Shown here one piece after another: positions 41,765-56,204 of a stretch of DNA of 64,000 nt. The position numbers and the translations under genes are program-made. The notes beneath the pieces were generated by a model. The model had not been told where the DNA came from. It ran no database searches and saw only the letters and a program-made list of their open reading frames with translations. The stretch is from assembly GCF_000003815.2 (NCBI RefSeq), contig NC_049993.1, forward strand, positions 5,857,686 to 5,921,685, given 5' to 3'. The stretch comes from Branchiostoma floridae. Taxonomy: Eukaryota > Chordata > Leptocardii > Amphioxiformes > Branchiostomatidae. Numbering within the stretch: the first letter of the stretch is position 1; every line of letters begins with the position of its first letter.

Positions 41765-44700
41765 ATGTTTCACTTTATCCTGTTTGCCTTGCTGTTTCAT
41801 CAGACGATATGCCAAACCAGTAGGTTCCTTTTTATCATGTACGCATTTTATAATAAAAAAAATTTAAACAAGTTTATGTGCAAGTTCATATCAAATGGCT
41901 TATTTCAGGTAAAAGGTGGAAACATAGGTGACAAACATGTGACAATGGATAATGATTAACATTATTGTAAGAAGAGACTCGAATACTAGCGTATATGTGT
42001 AAGCTTATGTATATGTAAGCAGATCATATGCCAACCATTTCCATGTCCAATGAGAGAAATGATATAATTTGTCAACATACCTTGGCTTATATAGTAACTA
42101 GACAACTTTAGCTTGTGGTTGTAGGCATTGAATTAGTCTATTTCGCACGATTTCGATGGTAGAATTTTAAGCCCCGCATTCTGTGTGGTTTGTTTTCCCT
42201 TAGCTGATTGGGTCAGCCTGTTCGGAACGTATTCCAATCAACTACTTCCAAACAATGACGACCTGACGCTCCGAGGTGTGTCCCTTGAAGAGTGTGCCAG
42301 AAGGTGTGTCGAGGAACCCGCCTTTGTCTGTCGGTCCTTCGAGTTCACAACTTCGACTTCTCCCCGAATTTGTCATCTTAGTAGAGAAAACAGAGCTTCT
42401 ACAGGGACAAGTCTACGCAGTGCACCTGGGGTTTTCTATTACGAAAAGACGGGTGAGTGAAGATGTTATTATTTTACAAAACGATGTGAATTTCACTAAA
42501 TGAGAATCCAAAGGGAGGCGCATCCTTGTCGCTAGTTCGAATCTATAACACTCGAATCAAATATTCAAAAGTAATTGAAAACGCGTTCGTGTCGTAAGAT
42601 GCAGGGTGCTATACTACCGTAATCAACAGTATGGAGTTAAACATCAGCATCAAAGAGTGCATTAAAGTTAACAAACACGCTGTATATCATTAGAACTAAA
42701 TCCCGATGCTTCTAGTTTTTATCGCGACCAAAAAGGCAATTGACAACGTACGTGACTGCCTTCTTTATTTGTGCTCAATGTGTAAAATGACTTAGTTTTC
42801 TTCAAGGAAATATACAAATGAAAGAAAAACATGTTTGGAGTAACATTTTGTTCCTTCTCCAGAAACCGTGGTGGATACCGTCCTCATCAACCAGTACCCG
42901 CTGGTGCCGTACCCGACTGCCGGGAGGACGTGGTGGACATGTCGGAGCGTGCAAGCCATTGATGGAGGACCCCAGCATGCTAGATACTACTTTAAATTGG
43001 AATACGTTTACACCGTAGATAATAACAATGGATATTTTACGGCAACACGATCCACAAACACAGGGGTAGGGTTTGTACGAGTTGTCGTACCAAACAATAA
43101 CGGAGTGTCTAATCTGCCGATCGGAGTCTTTTCTTGCTCAGGAAAACAAGGTGACCGACTCTCCAAGGTGTCTACGGTCAAGATGTCTGCACAAGGTAAC
43201 ACTCAGATGGATACCATGATATGTACTAGTAGATTGATACGATGATACCGTATTGCCTTATGTTTTACTTTATGATTGATAGATATTTCTATATATTTAT
43301 TTCTTTATAGCACTCCTAAATACAATCCTATGAAAATGCTATTTTGGTTCATCTTGTCTCATCACTGGACATATGTGTAGTCGAAAAACATTATTTCACT
43401 TATTTTACGTCATATATTTTTAATTCTAGCTCCCTTAAAGCCCACATCAACGACCCTGACAGTGAACTTTGGGGATCCCATTATACTGATGACGTCAGAG
43501 ACCGGTGGAAGTGGTGACGTTGTCTGGGAGAAACGCAGTGTATCTAACGTGCTGAATAACTGGCAAACGGTCGGGACCAGCTTAGACGTGACGTCACAAG
43601 CACAGGTGTCAGATGAGGGAAACTACGTGTTCTACAGAGAGAATGAACAAGACAGGGCATTAGTCGGGATCACACGTGTTATTGTCAGGGGTGAGTACAC
43701 AGACCTGTATAAGTGATATTGTTCACCCGTTATAAAGTTGGCGCAGTGGTTACCCCTTTGATTCCTTGACATGGAATCAACAAAAAGTTATTCCTAGATC
43801 ATCTGAACAGTTTCAAGGAGGCAAATAGAGAAAGAGATCCAAGTAACTATTTTAGATCCTATTTCAAGACAATCAATGTGACAATCAATGTTTGAGCAAG
43901 ACCATAATGATTCCAAGCTGATCATGCGTTCAGATAATGTAACAGCAAGGCGATTTACACAATGTTAGGTATCTACATGTACATGGGATACCTACAAGTT
44001 AATCATACATTTTCCAAAACATTGAAGGATGATGGACTCGATATGGATCCTACTGATTTTATATGATATATTTTAAATGAACAGAATGTCCTGCTGGCAA
44101 GTATGGAGTTCCGTCATGTATCTACGACTGTCCAGTCTGTTATCATGGTGGCTGGTGTGATGACGTCAGCGGGGAATGCGTGTGTCCGCCAGGGTTCATG
44201 GGAAAGAACTGTGAAATAGGTAAGATGAGGAAAGATATGTTTCTCGTGGCAAAGGAATATAGTTTGAATTTGTAATATTGTAACAGTGGGGCTCAAGTAC
44301 CGCCAAACGACCATGCCAAACGGCTATCATCCGTTTATGGCGTAGTGGTTTGCGTTGCTGGTTTGTGATCTGACGGCCCTGATTCGCCAATGTTACAATA
44401 TTCTCCATGTTTGAAGAACGTATTATACAGCTTTTTTCACTGCCTAAATTTTGTATATTTCAACGGTTTGCTTAGGCAAGTGTCATTTATAAGAAAATAT
44501 CAACATCACGTAAAACGTTTTTGTTTTATTCATGCAATGCAAACTGCTCTCTTTGGTCATCTTCGTTCAGGGTGCAATCGTATCAACTACGGACAGAGCT
44601 GTCAGTGGGACTGTAACAATGACGACATCGCCGGCAACAACGCTAACCCGAACTGCGAGCGGGTGATGCTGTGTCTCCCTGATCCTTACGGCTGCTCCTG

Positions 44701-47700
44701 TGCCCGGGGATGGAAGGGGCTAGACTGTCAAACACGTGTGTAGTGTTTGCTTTGTAGATATCTGTTTAGATTTATAGCTGAGCAATCATCAATGTTGTAG
44801 AATACTAGCTGAAAATGGAAGAGACCATGCCACTATGTTTTTGCAATGTTTAGACCACCTTTGATGTGTTGGGTTTGCAGTTACACTTTGCTTTAATAAT
44901 CTACATGAAGATGTTGGAATAAAAAATCCTATGGATGCATATTCGGGCTGCCCCATTTTTTTGGCACGCAGCCAACCAACAAACAAATAAGTATACAAAC
45001 AAACCTTCGGAAAGATTGGGCGGCAAGAAACGTTTAACTTACGGTTTCCCATCAGATTATCTTCTTTAAGATAATATTATAAGAGAAAATTTCCTGTTTC
45101 TGTACAGCATGTGCAGGTGGTGAATACGGAGCTGGCTGTACACAGCGGTGTGACTGTAAGAACGGTGGGACCTGTGACGTGATAAAGGGGTGTGTCTGTG
45201 TGGGGGACTGGACTGGACCATCATGTGAAGACAAAAGTAAGTTACATCATACGTCTACGTTCCCAGCTCACTGGTATGTAATAAGGTCCAGTAGCTCTTT
45301 GCCATACGAAAACGATTGATTACTCGTTATGGAAGGTTAAATGCACTTTTCACCATTTATTCTAGTGACGTGTTCTTAAGGCGGGTTCGCGGGTTCCGAA
45401 TTATCTGGGCAAGTCGATTTGAATAAGGTCTTAGGTTATCGCAAGTCTCTTATGTATGATCAACTGTTTATAAATTTATGTATTTACAACTTGCATTTGC
45501 AGAGTTCAGGCTCGTAGTCGACCCACCTTCCCTACACATCACAAATGCCACCGGCACTGCTGACGTCACGGTCACGTGTTCCTGCCACCCCTGGGGAGAG
45601 GACGACTGTCCCGTACTAACTGTCCAACGCGTGGATAATGGGGAGGCACTTCAAAATACGCGCAGCTTTCCAGACGAGGCCAACAGCCGCTGGAAAGCCC
45701 TTAGGCTCACCCCTCAACAGAAGTTAGCCACACTGAGGTTTGGCTGTAGCGCTGGCGATGGTTCTGGGTATCAAGACGCTGTGGAATTTAGAGTTACAGG
45801 TAGGTGCCAAAATTGTTTGATCTGGATACATATCATTGATCTTACTACTTTGTCATTAGTCGATGAGATGAGAAAAAAATTAATAACTGAGTGAGTGAGT
45901 GAGTGAGCATGAGTGAGTGAGTGAGTGGGTGAGTGAGTGAGTGAGTGAATGAGTGAGTAAGTGAGAGATGGAATCGTAACGCCATATGTCTTATTATTTC
46001 AGGAATGTCACCACGAGTGGCCCGATTCGGCACCACGACCAGCGCTACAAACGCCGGGTCTATCGAGCTAAACGCGGGCACAAACGTGACGTTTGTGTGT
46101 GAGACCAGGGGAGACCCGCTGCCACAGGCCGCAGATGTCACCTTCATGTTTAGCAGTCGCAAACTCGCCCTGTCAACAGAGGTGTCTACAGGAGGAACCA
46201 CAGTCCATCGCACTTTGCTACGCAACATTTCCATAGCTGATGCTGGGCAGTCCAGCTGTAGTGTCATGACAGTAGCGGGGCAGGACAACAGGGAGGTGTC
46301 AGTTATTGTAAAAGGTTAGTGTATAGTTACATCCATTTTTCTGAAAGACGCGTCTGTATTCCCGTTATTGGGTGGGCCGACTGCTCTCTCATCGCAGCCA
46401 AGGGCTGAAATACGAGGAGCTTACAATAGGCATGGCTAAATCGCAAGTGTCTGGAGCGACTTGTCACTCAGGTCACCTCAATACGACAGTAATTGCCCCC
46501 GGTGCAATTATGTAAGGTGGCAATGATAAAGGCCCAAACAATACATATATCACGCAATGTGCATCATGTCATGTGCATCCTTTCTTCACCGGATGGTAAC
46601 GTCAGAGGATAATTAGAACGTCATTCAAGAAAAACAATGCAGGACACTTTTCTTTGCTGACCAGATTTTCAAGTTTTCCCTTTGGTGCTATTTCCAGTCC
46701 CACCAACCACATCAGTACCCCCACCTGTCCGCCCTACAAGCCCAACAGAACTGACCGTCGACATACAACTCAGCAAACTGGATTTGACGGGAGACGGGGA
46801 GATTATCGCTAAGGACATTGAGTACAAACTAGCCAACGAGTCGTCGTGGAAAACCCTGACAAATTCTGAAGAAGGAGAAGTCAGGATAAGGAATCTGTCA
46901 CCAAACACGACCTACAACGTCCGGCTGGTTCTGAGCCGGCCGGGGGAGGGGGGCAGAGGGAGACCTGGGCCTGCTGCTACCGTGTCAACTCTAACAAGTA
47001 TGGCAGGTAGGACGGACATATCTTATATATTAGTTCACATGATCGACCGGGTAAAAGACTACTTTTGTTGGTAACTAGATTTTGTTGGTAACCAGTTTCC
47101 TCACAACACATAACAGGATTGTAACATCTAACTGTAGGTGTGTAGAGTTTCAGATGGAGATGATCTATTCATGATAAGTTAAGTTTACGCGGTTACTAGA
47201 TGATGGGCAGACTATACACGGAGAATACCATCGGTATCAATTTTAACAAGGCTTTCTATATCGATGAAAAGTAATCATTTTTCACTCTTGAAATTAACCT
47301 TCGAACCATTCAGTCTATCCCAACTGTTGAATTATGACGATTGTAAAAACAACTACTGTAACATTGTTCTTGCGAATGGCAACCAATCGAACGTATGTTA
47401 GAAGCTTTAAGATTTGAAAATATGCTCCAATGTCCAATGCATAAAGCTTTGTTTATTCCTCACAATCTGTGTAACGATATACCCGCCTTATCCCAGCAGC
47501 CGCCCAATCTTCAGCCGGAGCCGTAGCTGGAGGAGTCATTGCTGCCTTGCTGGTGTTGGTGCTACTGGCGGTTGTTGGGCTTTTCATTTGGAGGTTAGTG
47601 GCATTAAGTGTCAATGTAGAAATATCTTTTCAACCCCATGTTCTTGAAAACTAGACTAGAAACAATCATCGTTTTTCTAATATATTTATCTATTTATGTA

Positions 47701-50700
47701 GGAGGAAAGGATCACCATCTTCGCGGCTCGGCAAAGGGAAGAAGACACCAACAACCAAATCAAGACCCCCAGGTACGTCTTGTGTATTACCTTACTGTTA
47801 AAGAAGACGTTATGTACCACATGGACATAGCTGTCCGAGACATGGACAGTATGAGCCTTGTAGAACATTGTGTTTATGATCTCCCTTCTCTTTCTTATGG
47901 TGACCTTGTTAAAGATCGTACACAGCCTTTCCAGGCTTCCTGTAGCTTTCTGCAAGCGGTTCAGTCAACGTTTTCGGGACATCTGGCCTCATTCCCTTCA
48001 TACCGCCCTGTAACTGTCACACCCCCCCCCCCCCCAAAAAAAAAAAACAACCAACTGTCGATCTTACCACTCAGAATCCTAATGGTTTTAAAAGCCCAGA
48101 ACGTCCCTGTCTACTGTTCACTCTTAGTCTGGTATCCCTGACCTCATCACCTGTAGACCCCTCTTCTACCACAAGAACTCATGCATGTATCATTGCATGG
48201 CTCCCAACCCTTTCAAACTTTCTCAACCTCATGATGCCTTAAGCTAGATGACCGATTTTGCCTATCAAATGACCCTTACAATCATACAATGTCGCATATT
48301 ATGCACCAATCAATGAATAACTTGTAAATAAATTGGTCTTGAAATGATTTTTTCGTTTGCCATGTATTTAATTTCTCACTTTGGTACATGAACCATTTCT
48401 TCCCATTGCAGTGCATTACCCATTGATCCCCTTTATTATTCCAATAAGTCCTTACCCCTTACAGAACATGATCACTCATTTGTATCTCGACCCCCACCCC
48501 CACCTCGTTGTTTACAGAGCCGGCAGAGGAGCCGCCACCACAAGTTAATATCTATGACGAAATCCCCGGTCCCCCTGGTAAGCTACTGGGTATTGCAGCC
48601 ACTGGCCTTGGTGCTGAAGTAGTTTGGTGGTAGCTTGTAGCCTTTCGCTGTTCACTCTTCCCGGGTGTGAGATGTGCACATATGAAGCAAAGGCTAGGTG
48701 GTGTAACTGGATGTATAGCATGTCAGTGCTCCACGAACGTCTCGGTGTCTGCGATGCATGTTGGATCTTTCTTGCCTTTTTGCAACCATTGACAGCAATC
48801 TTTCTCTCAACCCATTGGCATTCATTTCAAGCGTAGATACTGCAACAACTATATATGGTGGTCGATAGAGTAGTTTTACTTTTTGACGCAATACTTAATC
48901 GGTATCACACACAATAGTGGAGAGCTTTCAAGGCGCACACTGTCTCGAGTCATTTGGATAATCACATGGATGTCTATTGTGCATACATTTATGCCCTCAG
49001 ATGCAGTTTTATAAGTGCTGTTATTACGTTAATACGCTAATAGAATGATTCATAACATTCTCCACCCAGACCCTCCCCCCAGACCTGACCTGGCGCTGGA
49101 AGATGGGGAGTTGCTGGAGGAGAACCCGTACAGGGTGCAGATAGACGCCCTGCCGGACTATGTCCACCAGCTCGGGCCTGACGGCATCAAGAAAGAGTTT
49201 TCGGTAAGCTCTCGTTAGGCCATGTTGATTTGATTATATGGATGACATCCTCCAGGAACTCCAAAACTGATGCGAGCGAGCGAATAAAAAAAAAAGTTTG
49301 GCCAAAAAAAAAGGTGCCTTCAGTATGAAATCAAAGTGGCCAGGAAGGTTGAACATAGGACTAAACACACATAGTATGGTATACCATGATCCTCTGGACC
49401 CGAATTTTCTGTACTGGTACCTCCCCCAACCAACAATAGATTTTTTTTTTCTTTCCGTCCTTTCACATCTTATTCTTTGACTTTAGATTCATTTTGGCAT
49501 TCTATATATGGCATTAGCTATCTGTTTTCTGATACTTTTTTTTCAATCTACGGAATATTTGTGCTCATTTTACAACTGATGTCATCCATATAATCAAATC
49601 AACGTGGCCTTACATACTAAGTATATAGTGTCACATATTGAGGATAGATCAAATGTTTGTTTTTACAGATTGTACGATCGATTTTTAACGTTCAACAACG
49701 TTCAATGACGATACACAAAGTTGATCATCTCTGATGTGCGTAAGGTGTTACATTTTGCTAAATCTACAATTCTAAAAGGAATAGTTGTTATCAAGGTCGG
49801 AACACTTTAGATTTCGATGTTTTTAAATAAGGCTTAACCAAATGTGGTTCGCCACAAGTGCTTGATTGTACGATTTTTCTCTCTCATTTTCTCAGACCAT
49901 CAGCGATCACCGTCACCCATATGCTGTGTCTAAAAAGCCAGGAAACGTGGCAAAGAACCGGTACAAGAACATCGTATCCTGTAAGTATTCTTCTCAAAAC
50001 AAAGCTCATCGTCTTGCCTGCTCCCCAATCCATTGCCACTCTGATAACTTGTTTTTCTGATAATATCGAATTTCTATAAGAAAATGTGNNNNNNNNNNNN
50101 NNNNNNNNNNNNNNNNNNNNNNNNNNNNNNNNNNNNNNNNNNNNNNNNNNNNNNNNNNNNNNNNNNNNNNNNNNNNNNNNNNNNNNNNTGTATAGGGTAT
50201 TTTTTGTACCTCGTTTTTGAGTTTCCTTTTTTCACTTTATCTATATTGTTGTTGCAGACGACCACTCTCGTGTTGTTTTTCAGGACCAACCCACCCGGCC
50301 CAACTCAGACTACATCAACGCCAGCTACATAGATGTAAGTTCGACAACAGTCACTGTGTTGCTTGTCTGGACATTTATGTACTGTTAACTCGGTGATTTT
50401 ACTTCCATAACCCATGTTTTTAGAAACTGTTCCAGGCTCAAACTTTCAGTTTTCTATAAGCACTTTCTTAAGTTCAAATGAGAATACGATTTTTATCTTT
50501 TAACGGTATAATGTTACATTTTCCTTTTACCATGTTCTCCGTGAAGGGAGAAGGTACTCGCAGCCAACAAAGACACGGGGATGGAGTTAGCAGTTGATAA
50601 CTCAATGTCGTTCCCTTGTCTCCACCACCAGGGTTACGACAAAGTGAAGGCGTTTATCGCGTGCCAGGGCCCGAAGCAGGACACCAGCCGGGACATGTGG

Positions 50701-53700
50701 CGGATGGTCTGGCAGGAGAGGAGCGCCTGCGTCGTCATGGTAACCAACCTCGTGGAGAATGGAAGGGTAAGCTAACTAAACAACTAGATGTTGCTTTCAT
50801 CCCCCTTTCTTCATCCTCTCTTTCCCTCCCTCTCTCGTTTCCTCCCTCTCTCTCTCTCTCTCCCTCTCTCTGTCTCCAAGAAGGAAAAGAGGAAAGAAAT
50901 TCTTAATGCCAATGTTACCAGCTGTTTAAGTTGGTGTATTGCATACTGATTTTAACGCGTTCTTTGTTAGGTCTTTGAGGCAAATAGGTTTTGATTTTGA
51001 GTAAGTGTAAAGGATCGAGGAGGGCGTACACGGTACATGAGCAGAAGTATGAATTGATATGTAAAGTAGGTGAAGACAAATTTTAGACGTTTTTGATAGT
51101 TTGTCTACATATTTGATGTTACACCTGTTCACGCCATGCAGGCGAAGTGTGAGCGGTACTGGCCAGAAGAGAACAATGAGTACGAGAACAACGTGCAGAC
51201 GTACGGGGACATCACGGTCACGGCGGAGAAGGTCAGCAGCATGGCGGACTACGCGCTCAGGCTGCTGCAAGTACAGAAGGTATAAGGCGTTCAGAGTGCA
51301 TTATGTCGAAACTTTGTCTTTCGTTTTTATTTCTGTATCTGTATCTGTATCTATATAGCCGGTATAACCGCCCTTCGGCGTAACACACCAGCTTCGCAGG
51401 CACGCGGCGCGGCAGCAGCTGGTTATATTACACTGAACGACTCATCACACCTAACTTTTGCACATCTATATGCAAGTGTTCTCTGAAACTATCCAGAGAA
51501 GACGCCCCTACTGTGCTTGGTGATAACATATTCCACTCTACAATAGTTCTGGGGAAATAGGAATTTTTGAACACATCAATCCTAGGTTGGTAACTCTGGT
51601 ACTTGAAAGCATGACTGTTTCTAGTTCGTTTTTGAGCTGGTGTTAGATACTTATCAGTCGGTACGTCCACCAGTTTATTGGTCATTTTGTACATCATACA
51701 AAGTCTGGACATTTTCCTCCTGTCTTCAAGTGATGTCCACTGCAGATCTGTTTTCATTTTGGTAACATTTGCTACCAGCAATATGGTAGCAAAACATGAC
51801 TGTTTTATTTACTTTTCAAAGCGGATTTGTTCAATACAAGACCATTGATGGTGGAAATTGATTGATGGTTAAAAAAAAATTGCAAGATGATAGGTATGAA
51901 AATTGTTTTTTTAAGCTTGAATATACAGGAGAGAACAGTTGTCATAGTATATAAGAGTCCATAGTTTGGCAACGAAAGAAGCTGTTGCTGAATATGGACT
52001 TTGAGACCGAATATCTGGCTAGCTATCAAACTTGTCTTTAGTTATTTGAGGCGTAAATTGTTTGCAACTGTGTTGTTGCAATTATTTGATCTTCGTGTGT
52101 GTGGAAAGGGAAAAAAGATGTAAATGTCAAAACGTTCGAAATTGCAAAAGGTTGTTGACAGTTGTACATTCATTTCTAGGCTGGCGTGGATGAGGTACGA
52201 GAGGTGCTACACTTTCAGTACACGAGCTGGCCTGACTACGGGGTACCCAAACATCCTACATCAACCATCAACTTCGTCAAGAGGGTCAAGGCGTCCATTC
52301 CTCGCGGGGCTGGGCCAACTATTGTACACTGCAGGTAGGTTCATGGAAAACAGCCTGCCCTTGTCAATGGTTTAAATGCAAAAGCCATGTAATTTCTGGC
52401 GGAAATGTTGTACGGAGGTCAGTGTTACTAGCTAGATACATGCATATGGACATATAGATGTTTTGAAACAGGAAATACAGAATGAGAACACATACTACTA
52501 CTACATTTGCACTGTCAGTCAGTCTATACAGACTATGACTCTGCCCAAAAGAACTAAATGACAATGAAGACTACAGGACTGAAAACACTTAGAAAGTTCT
52601 TAATTTTATGTTTGTAGTGCACCTGTCCGACTGTCGAAATTGGTGGTAAATGTTTTAAGAGTTACATTACTAGCTGTTCTTTTAACTCTGGTTATTCGTT
52701 TGCGTCAGATAATGTTGAAAAGTAGAAATAAATCATAGTACGTCTATATTCATTTTCCCCATTCTCCCAACAACAGCGCGGGTGTGGGGAGGTCCGGTAC
52801 CTTTATCACCATCGCCGCCATGTTGGATATGATTGAGGAAGAGGGCGCCATCAACGTGCACGACTTCGTAGATGCCATGCGCGAGAACAGGATGACCATG
52901 GTCCAGACTCCGGTAGGTGGCGCTTGTCGTGCATAGTGCAACCTACGAAAAATAGCGTGTCACATTGATTAGCTTTACTACTTGTAAATTCTTAAGGTAT
53001 CAAATTAAGGCTGTTTAATAATACACCAGGCAGTAAATACACAGGTGCTCCGGCAGAAGGGATTCTTGCCGTTATATTCTGTACGATGCACCCCTCCATA
53101 CAGCAAAAGACAAGAACAGATAAATCAGACATATGATATCAATTTGTACTTGCCTTGCCATTCTACCATGATTATTTGGTTCGCTATAGGGACAAATGAT
53201 CCATTTACAATTTGTTCTTGGTCTAGAAAGGAATATAGCTGAGTAATGTTTTTTTGTTGTTGTTTTTTTTGTGGACAGATTTTTTATCATTGCTCACATT
53301 GTCGTTGTTGTTTTTAATACGTTCTTCTCTGTTGTGTAAACAGGAGCAGTACGTGTTTATCTACACGGCGCTGCTGGAGGCCACACGTTGTTTGTGTTGT
53401 TGTTGTTGTTTACGTTCTTCTCTTTTGTAAACAGGAGCAGTACGTGTTTATCTACACGGCACTACTGGAGGCCACACAGTGCGGCAACACCACCATTCCT
53501 ACAGACGAGTTCCGCGATAGGTTCAGTACTCTCAGCCGCAAGAACCCCAAATCCGGTTTGAACGCATTCCAAGAGGAGTTCAAGGTAACACATGGATAAT
53601 TTCAATACAACTTTCCAATAGAAGCCCTTTTTGTCGGTAGATACAGCTGTGTACGAAATGCAATGCAAAATTTTGGTAAAAGTCATGTCATGTACTTCCT

Positions 53701-56139
53701 AAGTTTTCATTTAAGATGTAGAAAATAGACTGGTTTTATGTCATTTTTTTCTTGGTTGTGTTCCAGATGATACCTTAATTATGAATCATATTTCCATATC
53801 AATTTTTTGTTGTTCCATTAGAGACTGGCTCGGGTCTGCGCACCCCTGACGCCAGACAAGACCAGGTCGGCCCTGGCACCGATGAACAAGGACAAGAACC
53901 GCTTCTCGTCGGTCCTTGCCAGTACGTCAGCTTACATCATGTTTGTACCAGTTATTGCAAATCAACGTAGTGTTTCTTATAACCATACAACCCCCCACTG
54001 TATTGGTTTGTAAACTGACTTTCGATATTATCTATGACAGGCAAAGCAAAGGGCTTTATTAAGTATAATTGTGCAACTGCATAGGTCGCATTTCATCTGT
54101 AAACGTGTGTTATTTGGTTCTAATGCAACAAGCGATAGCAAACCCCTGGAAATCACAAGTAATAACACTGGAGACAAGCATAGTTATAATGCACAGTTAC
54201 ATGTATTAATATGGACATATCATCTGCCTGTAGGTGACAGTAACCGCCCCATGCTGACCCCCCGGCCCGGCGATCCACCAGGTACCGACTACATCAACGC
54301 AGACTTCCTGGATGTACGTAACCATACACCTTCATAATTACGACACCTCAGGGGCGGATCGTTTAGGCTAACGTCACATTTCCACAAAGAGCCCGGAAGT
54401 TATTTCTTTGGGGGGGGGGGGGGGGGGTACGACATAAAAGACATCAAAAACACAAAACGACCGAAAATAATTCAACAGCATGCCTTGTGCATTTTTTGGG
54501 CACAAACTTTAATTTTTCGTTTCTGCAAACAGTCCGGCTGGGCCGCGTATAGGAAATGTGACTTCAATACTAAGAAGGATCAGAAAAGTTCCCTATTGAA
54601 ATTTGTGGAGAAACTTAATCATTTCTTAATTTTTTTGGGATGTGACGTTTGTACAAAAAGTGTTTTGTTGTAACTCAATATGATGTTACTTCTAATGACA
54701 GTTTCTTAACAACGTAAACGAAAATGTGTAATAACTATCATAATGCCTCCCTTCCAGGGCTACAAGCGGAAAGACGCGTTCCTAGTCACCCAATCACCGC
54801 TGCCCGGCACCGTCACGGACTTCTGGCGTATGCTGAGTGATCACAGATCAGTCTCCGTAATCATGCTGAACCAACTTAACCCGAAAGACAAGGTGAGCAA
54901 ATTGGAAAAAAAATCTCTAGATAGTTATCCGTTCCTGTTTGCCATACAGTTTTCATATGAAGTTGTAAATTGAATATTTGCACTCACCTTTTAAGGGCAT
55001 TACATGTAAGTACAAATACTCCATACGAGCGATCGCGATGATGTCACGGTGACGCAGTGGTAGCCGGCAAAAAGCAGGTGTTTGGCAAACGATTTACATA
55101 TTAACCGGTAATTTGATCTGCTGATTTGAATGTCAACTTTTAATCCAATCTACTGACGTCCTGGTAGGCACCAACCGCCGAATACCCCGGATAAAAACAA
55201 CAGCAGCGATCGCTCGTATTGAAACTACGTACATAACGTGAAGTGAAGATGATGACCCTTTCCGAAATTGTAAAAGGTTTTCTCCACTTTGACATCATAT
55301 GACAGATCCTATGTAAAGAATTTAGAAGATACTCGTCTGGCAACGCTATTGATATCTATAATTTACTTTATATTTTCCTTTCGTTCAGAGCGTTGTTAAG
55401 TACTGGCCAGATGCGGGCTCAAAAACGTTCGGCGCTCTTGAGGTGGAAATGGTGTCGGAGAGGCAAGAAAAGAGCGCCATCGTGCGGCAGTTCAAGTTGT
55501 CAACAGACACAAAGGTGGGTCCAGTAGAGCAGGAAAGTAAAGATTTTTTGCGGGATTGTTCAAAGCAAGGTCATTAGACCAATTCAATGCAATGAAAGCA
55601 AGAAGTTGGAAATTATCGAGTGAACAGTTGTCTTGAAAGCAGATAGCCACGTATGTACGTAGTTAATTGTTCTAATTTGTTTCCCTCTTTTCGTAGTTCG
55701 ATCACCAGTCGAACATTGTTCACCAGTTCGAGTTCACGGCTTGGCCGAGCGGTCGCTCAACTCCGACCTCTGTGGACGATTTGTTAGAACTGCTTGGATT
55801 GGTTGAGAAGTGGCAGCAGCAATCCGGGAACGGACCAATCACAGTGCATTGCATGTAAATATCATTACAGCTCAAGCAAGAAATCAAGCATTTTATGATT
55901 TGATTTTCCGATACTTGGTGTAGAAACTACAAACATCCGATGAGAGTTTGAAAACTTTTTTTTTTCAATTTTGCTTCTATGATCTTTCAGCAATGGAGTA
56001 GGCCGAAGCGGTGTGTTCTGCACAGCGCATGCGCTGTTAGACAGGCTAAAGACAGAGCAGGTTGTTGACGTGTTCCAAGCTGTGAAGACTCTGAGGAACC
56101 ACCGACCTAACATGGTGGAGACAGAGGTTAGTGACTTGT

Positions 56140-56204
<65 letters not shown>

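Larger units (their letters stand above)
42863..47006 (+). other. Tie-type ectodomain of the second phosphatase gene (exons 3-10)
   Basis: Exons: 42863-43195 Ig1; 43430-43690 Ig2 (short, [16 protein letters not shown] start); 44085-44219 EGF1; 44571-44735 EGF2; 45108-45236 EGF3 (CDVIKGCVC); 45503-45799 extra Ig-like domain ([14 protein letters not shown]); 46003-46314 Ig; 46698-47006 FN3 ending [12 protein letters not shown]. All boundaries are phase 1. Domain order matches the first phosphatase gene exon for exon. Confidence 0.92.
49070..53584 (+). other. PTP D1 domain, second phosphatase gene
   Basis: Exons 49070-49203, 49896-49980, 50258-50334, 50632-50766, 51142-51279, 52180-52334, 52777-52912, 53435-53584. 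Motifs: [39 protein letters not shown], and VQTPEQYVFIY. All catalytic residues are present, so D1 is predicted active. Exon 50632-50766 is one 135-nt exon where the first phosphatase gene has two (37 and 98 nt), so an intron was lost here or gained there. Confidence 0.92.

Noticed and set aside
53344-53386. First copy of the duplicated exon start as a real exon
   Set aside because: It runs into an in-frame stop in duplicated intron sequence and has no matching donor; only the second copy continues the PTP domain.
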